Assembly (NCBI RefSeq): GCF_010450875.1
Contig: NZ_CP048422.1
Span: forward strand, 1,519,001 to 1,583,000
Direction of reading: 5' to 3'
DNA: 64,000 nt
Source: Sphingomonas insulae
GTDB taxonomy: Bacteria; Pseudomonadota; Alphaproteobacteria; Sphingomonadales; Sphingomonadaceae
Position 1 is the stretch's first letter. Each line of letters opens with the position of its first letter. The notes under the pieces are model-generated. The model saw only the letters and a list, made by a program, of their open reading frames with translations. It did no database searches and had not been told where the DNA came from. The position numbers and the translations under genes are program-made. Positions 63,237 through 64,000 of this stretch are shown here, piece by piece.

Positions 63237-64000
63237 TAGACCGGCGACCAGGTCAGCTCGTCTTCGCCCTCGTCATTGTCCGGCACCGTTTCCGGCCCCG
63301 GTCCGATCGCCTCGAGCAGGCGGTCGAGGACCCAGTCGACGCCGGTGCCGGCCGCGCCGGACAGCGGGATCACGTCCGCGCCGCTTTCCTCCGCCAGCTC
63401 GGCCGACAGCGCCTCGACCAGCTCGTCATCGAGCGTATCGATCTTGTTGAGCGCGATCACGTGCGGCTTGTCGGTCAGCCCCCCGCCATAGGCGGCAAGT
63501 TCCTCCCGCACGATGCGATAGCTTTCGGCGACATCGTCGTCGTTCGCATCGACCAGGTGGAGCAGCACGCGGCAGCGTTCGATGTGGCCGAGGAAGCGGT
63601 CGCCGATGCCCGCGCCGTCCGCCGCCCCCTCGATCAGGCCGGGGATGTCGGCAACGACGAATTCGCGTTGCTTGTGACGCACGACGCCCAGCTGCGGGCG
63701 GGTGGTGGTGAAGGCATAGGCGCCGACCTTGGCCTGGGCGTTGGTGACCGCGTTGATGAAGGTCGACTTGCCGGCGTTGGGCAGGCCGACGAGGCCGGCA
63801 TCGGCGAGCAGCTTCAGCCGCAGCCAGACCCAGGCTTCCTGGTAGGGCCAGCCGGTGCCGTGCTGGCGCGGCGTGCGGTTGGTCGATGTCTTGTAGCTCG
63901 CATTGCCGCGGCCGCCGTCACCGCCGCGCAGGAACATCTCGCGCTGGCCGACCCTGGTGAAGTCGAGCAACACCTCGTCCTTGTCCTCGGACAGGATCTG
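63236..64000 (-). CDS. obgE: GTPase ObgE/CgtA (N-terminus outside window)
   Basis: 254 residues plus stop are visible; about 90 N-terminal residues lie beyond the window. The Obg fold Gly-rich part (REMFLRGGDGGRGNASYKTSTNRTPRQHGTG) leads to the G domain: G1 GLPNAGKSTFINAVTNA, G2 TTTRPQLGVV, G3 DIPGLIEGAADGAGIGDRFLGHIERCR, G4 ALNKIDTLDDE, G5 IPLSGAAGTGVDWV. It acts in ribosome assembly and stress response. An acidic tail (DNDEGEDELTW) ends it. proB follows with an overlapping start. Confidence 0.96.
   Translation of the reverse strand, partial: QILSEDKDEVLLDFTRVGQREMFLRGGDGGRGNASYKTSTNRTPRQHGTGWPYQEAWVWLRLKLLADAGLVGLPNAGKSTFINAVTNAQAKVGAYAFTTTRPQLGVVRHKQREFVVADIPGLIEGAADGAGIGDRFLGHIERCRVLLHLVDANDDDVAESYRIVREELAAYGGGLTDKPHVIALNKIDTLDDELVEALSAELAEESGADVIPLSGAAGTGVDWVLDRLLEAIGPGPETVPDNDEGEDELTWSPV

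Overview
The window is about 66% GC, gene-dense chromosomal DNA from an alphaproteobacterium, almost certainly a Sphingomonas-type sphingomonad. The evidence is a serine palmitoyltransferase about 420 residues long of the sphingomonad kind, with its dedicated acyl carrier protein and a ceramide-reductase-like protein (60-62 kb), a SUF-only iron-sulfur operon with SufT (45.6-52.2 kb), and many TonB-linked genes. No rRNA, tRNA, CRISPR array or intact insertion sequence was seen.

Layout. 0-2.2 kb: end of tonB, exbB and two tandem exbD genes. 2.2-9.5 kb: an acyltransferase/hydrolase pair, a TPR protein, dcd, a Nudix hydrolase, an ABM monooxygenase, a flavoprotein and a TetR regulator, followed by a decayed sigma-54 activator (dctD-like). 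10-16.7 kb: a TetR repressor divergent from a three-gene RND efflux operon, with a perfect palindrome between them. 16.7-20.4 kb: a phosphate-starvation block of pit, plcP-like phospholipase C and agt-like lipid glycosyltransferase, with two similar Pho-box-like sites. 20.5-22.5 kb: a luciferase-like oxidoreductase and an ATP-grasp protein. 22.6-26.3 kb: a metal-uptake cluster (His/Met-rich DUF2946-like protein, TonB-dependent receptor, PepSY protein), then a receptor fragment. 27-32 kb: MscS channel and the coupled otsB-GH15-otsA trehalose operon. 32.5-34 kb: a secreted gluzincin peptidase.

34-37.3 kb holds a coupled cassette (CDP-alcohol phosphotransferase, inositol-phosphate synthase, nucleotidyltransferase) that looks like a CDP-inositol route to an inositol lipid, followed by an RluE-like pseudouridine synthase. 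37.3-45.3 kb: nadE, an ArsC-like protein, an acyl-CoA ligase, ggt and pyrD, with clusters of REP-like palindromes. 45.6-52.2 kb: Rrf2 regulator and sufBCDS-sufT-sufA, interrupted by repeats. 52.3-55.1 kb: a GNAT-like protein, a fatty acid desaturase and a small unknown protein. 55.2-57.5 kb: lptF/lptG. 57.6-59.5 kb: hybrid histidine kinase. 59.6-64 kb: obgE (cut by the window end), proB, cerR-like, ACP and spt in one direction.

The recurring theme is envelope lipid: sphingolipid synthesis, lipid remodelling under phosphate limitation, a possible inositol lipid, a desaturase and Lpt permeases. The most interesting leads are the Pho-box plus plcP/agt block, the CDP-inositol cassette, the non-ATG (CTG) start of otsA, and a 23-bp motif found twice upstream of unrelated genes (otsB and sufS).
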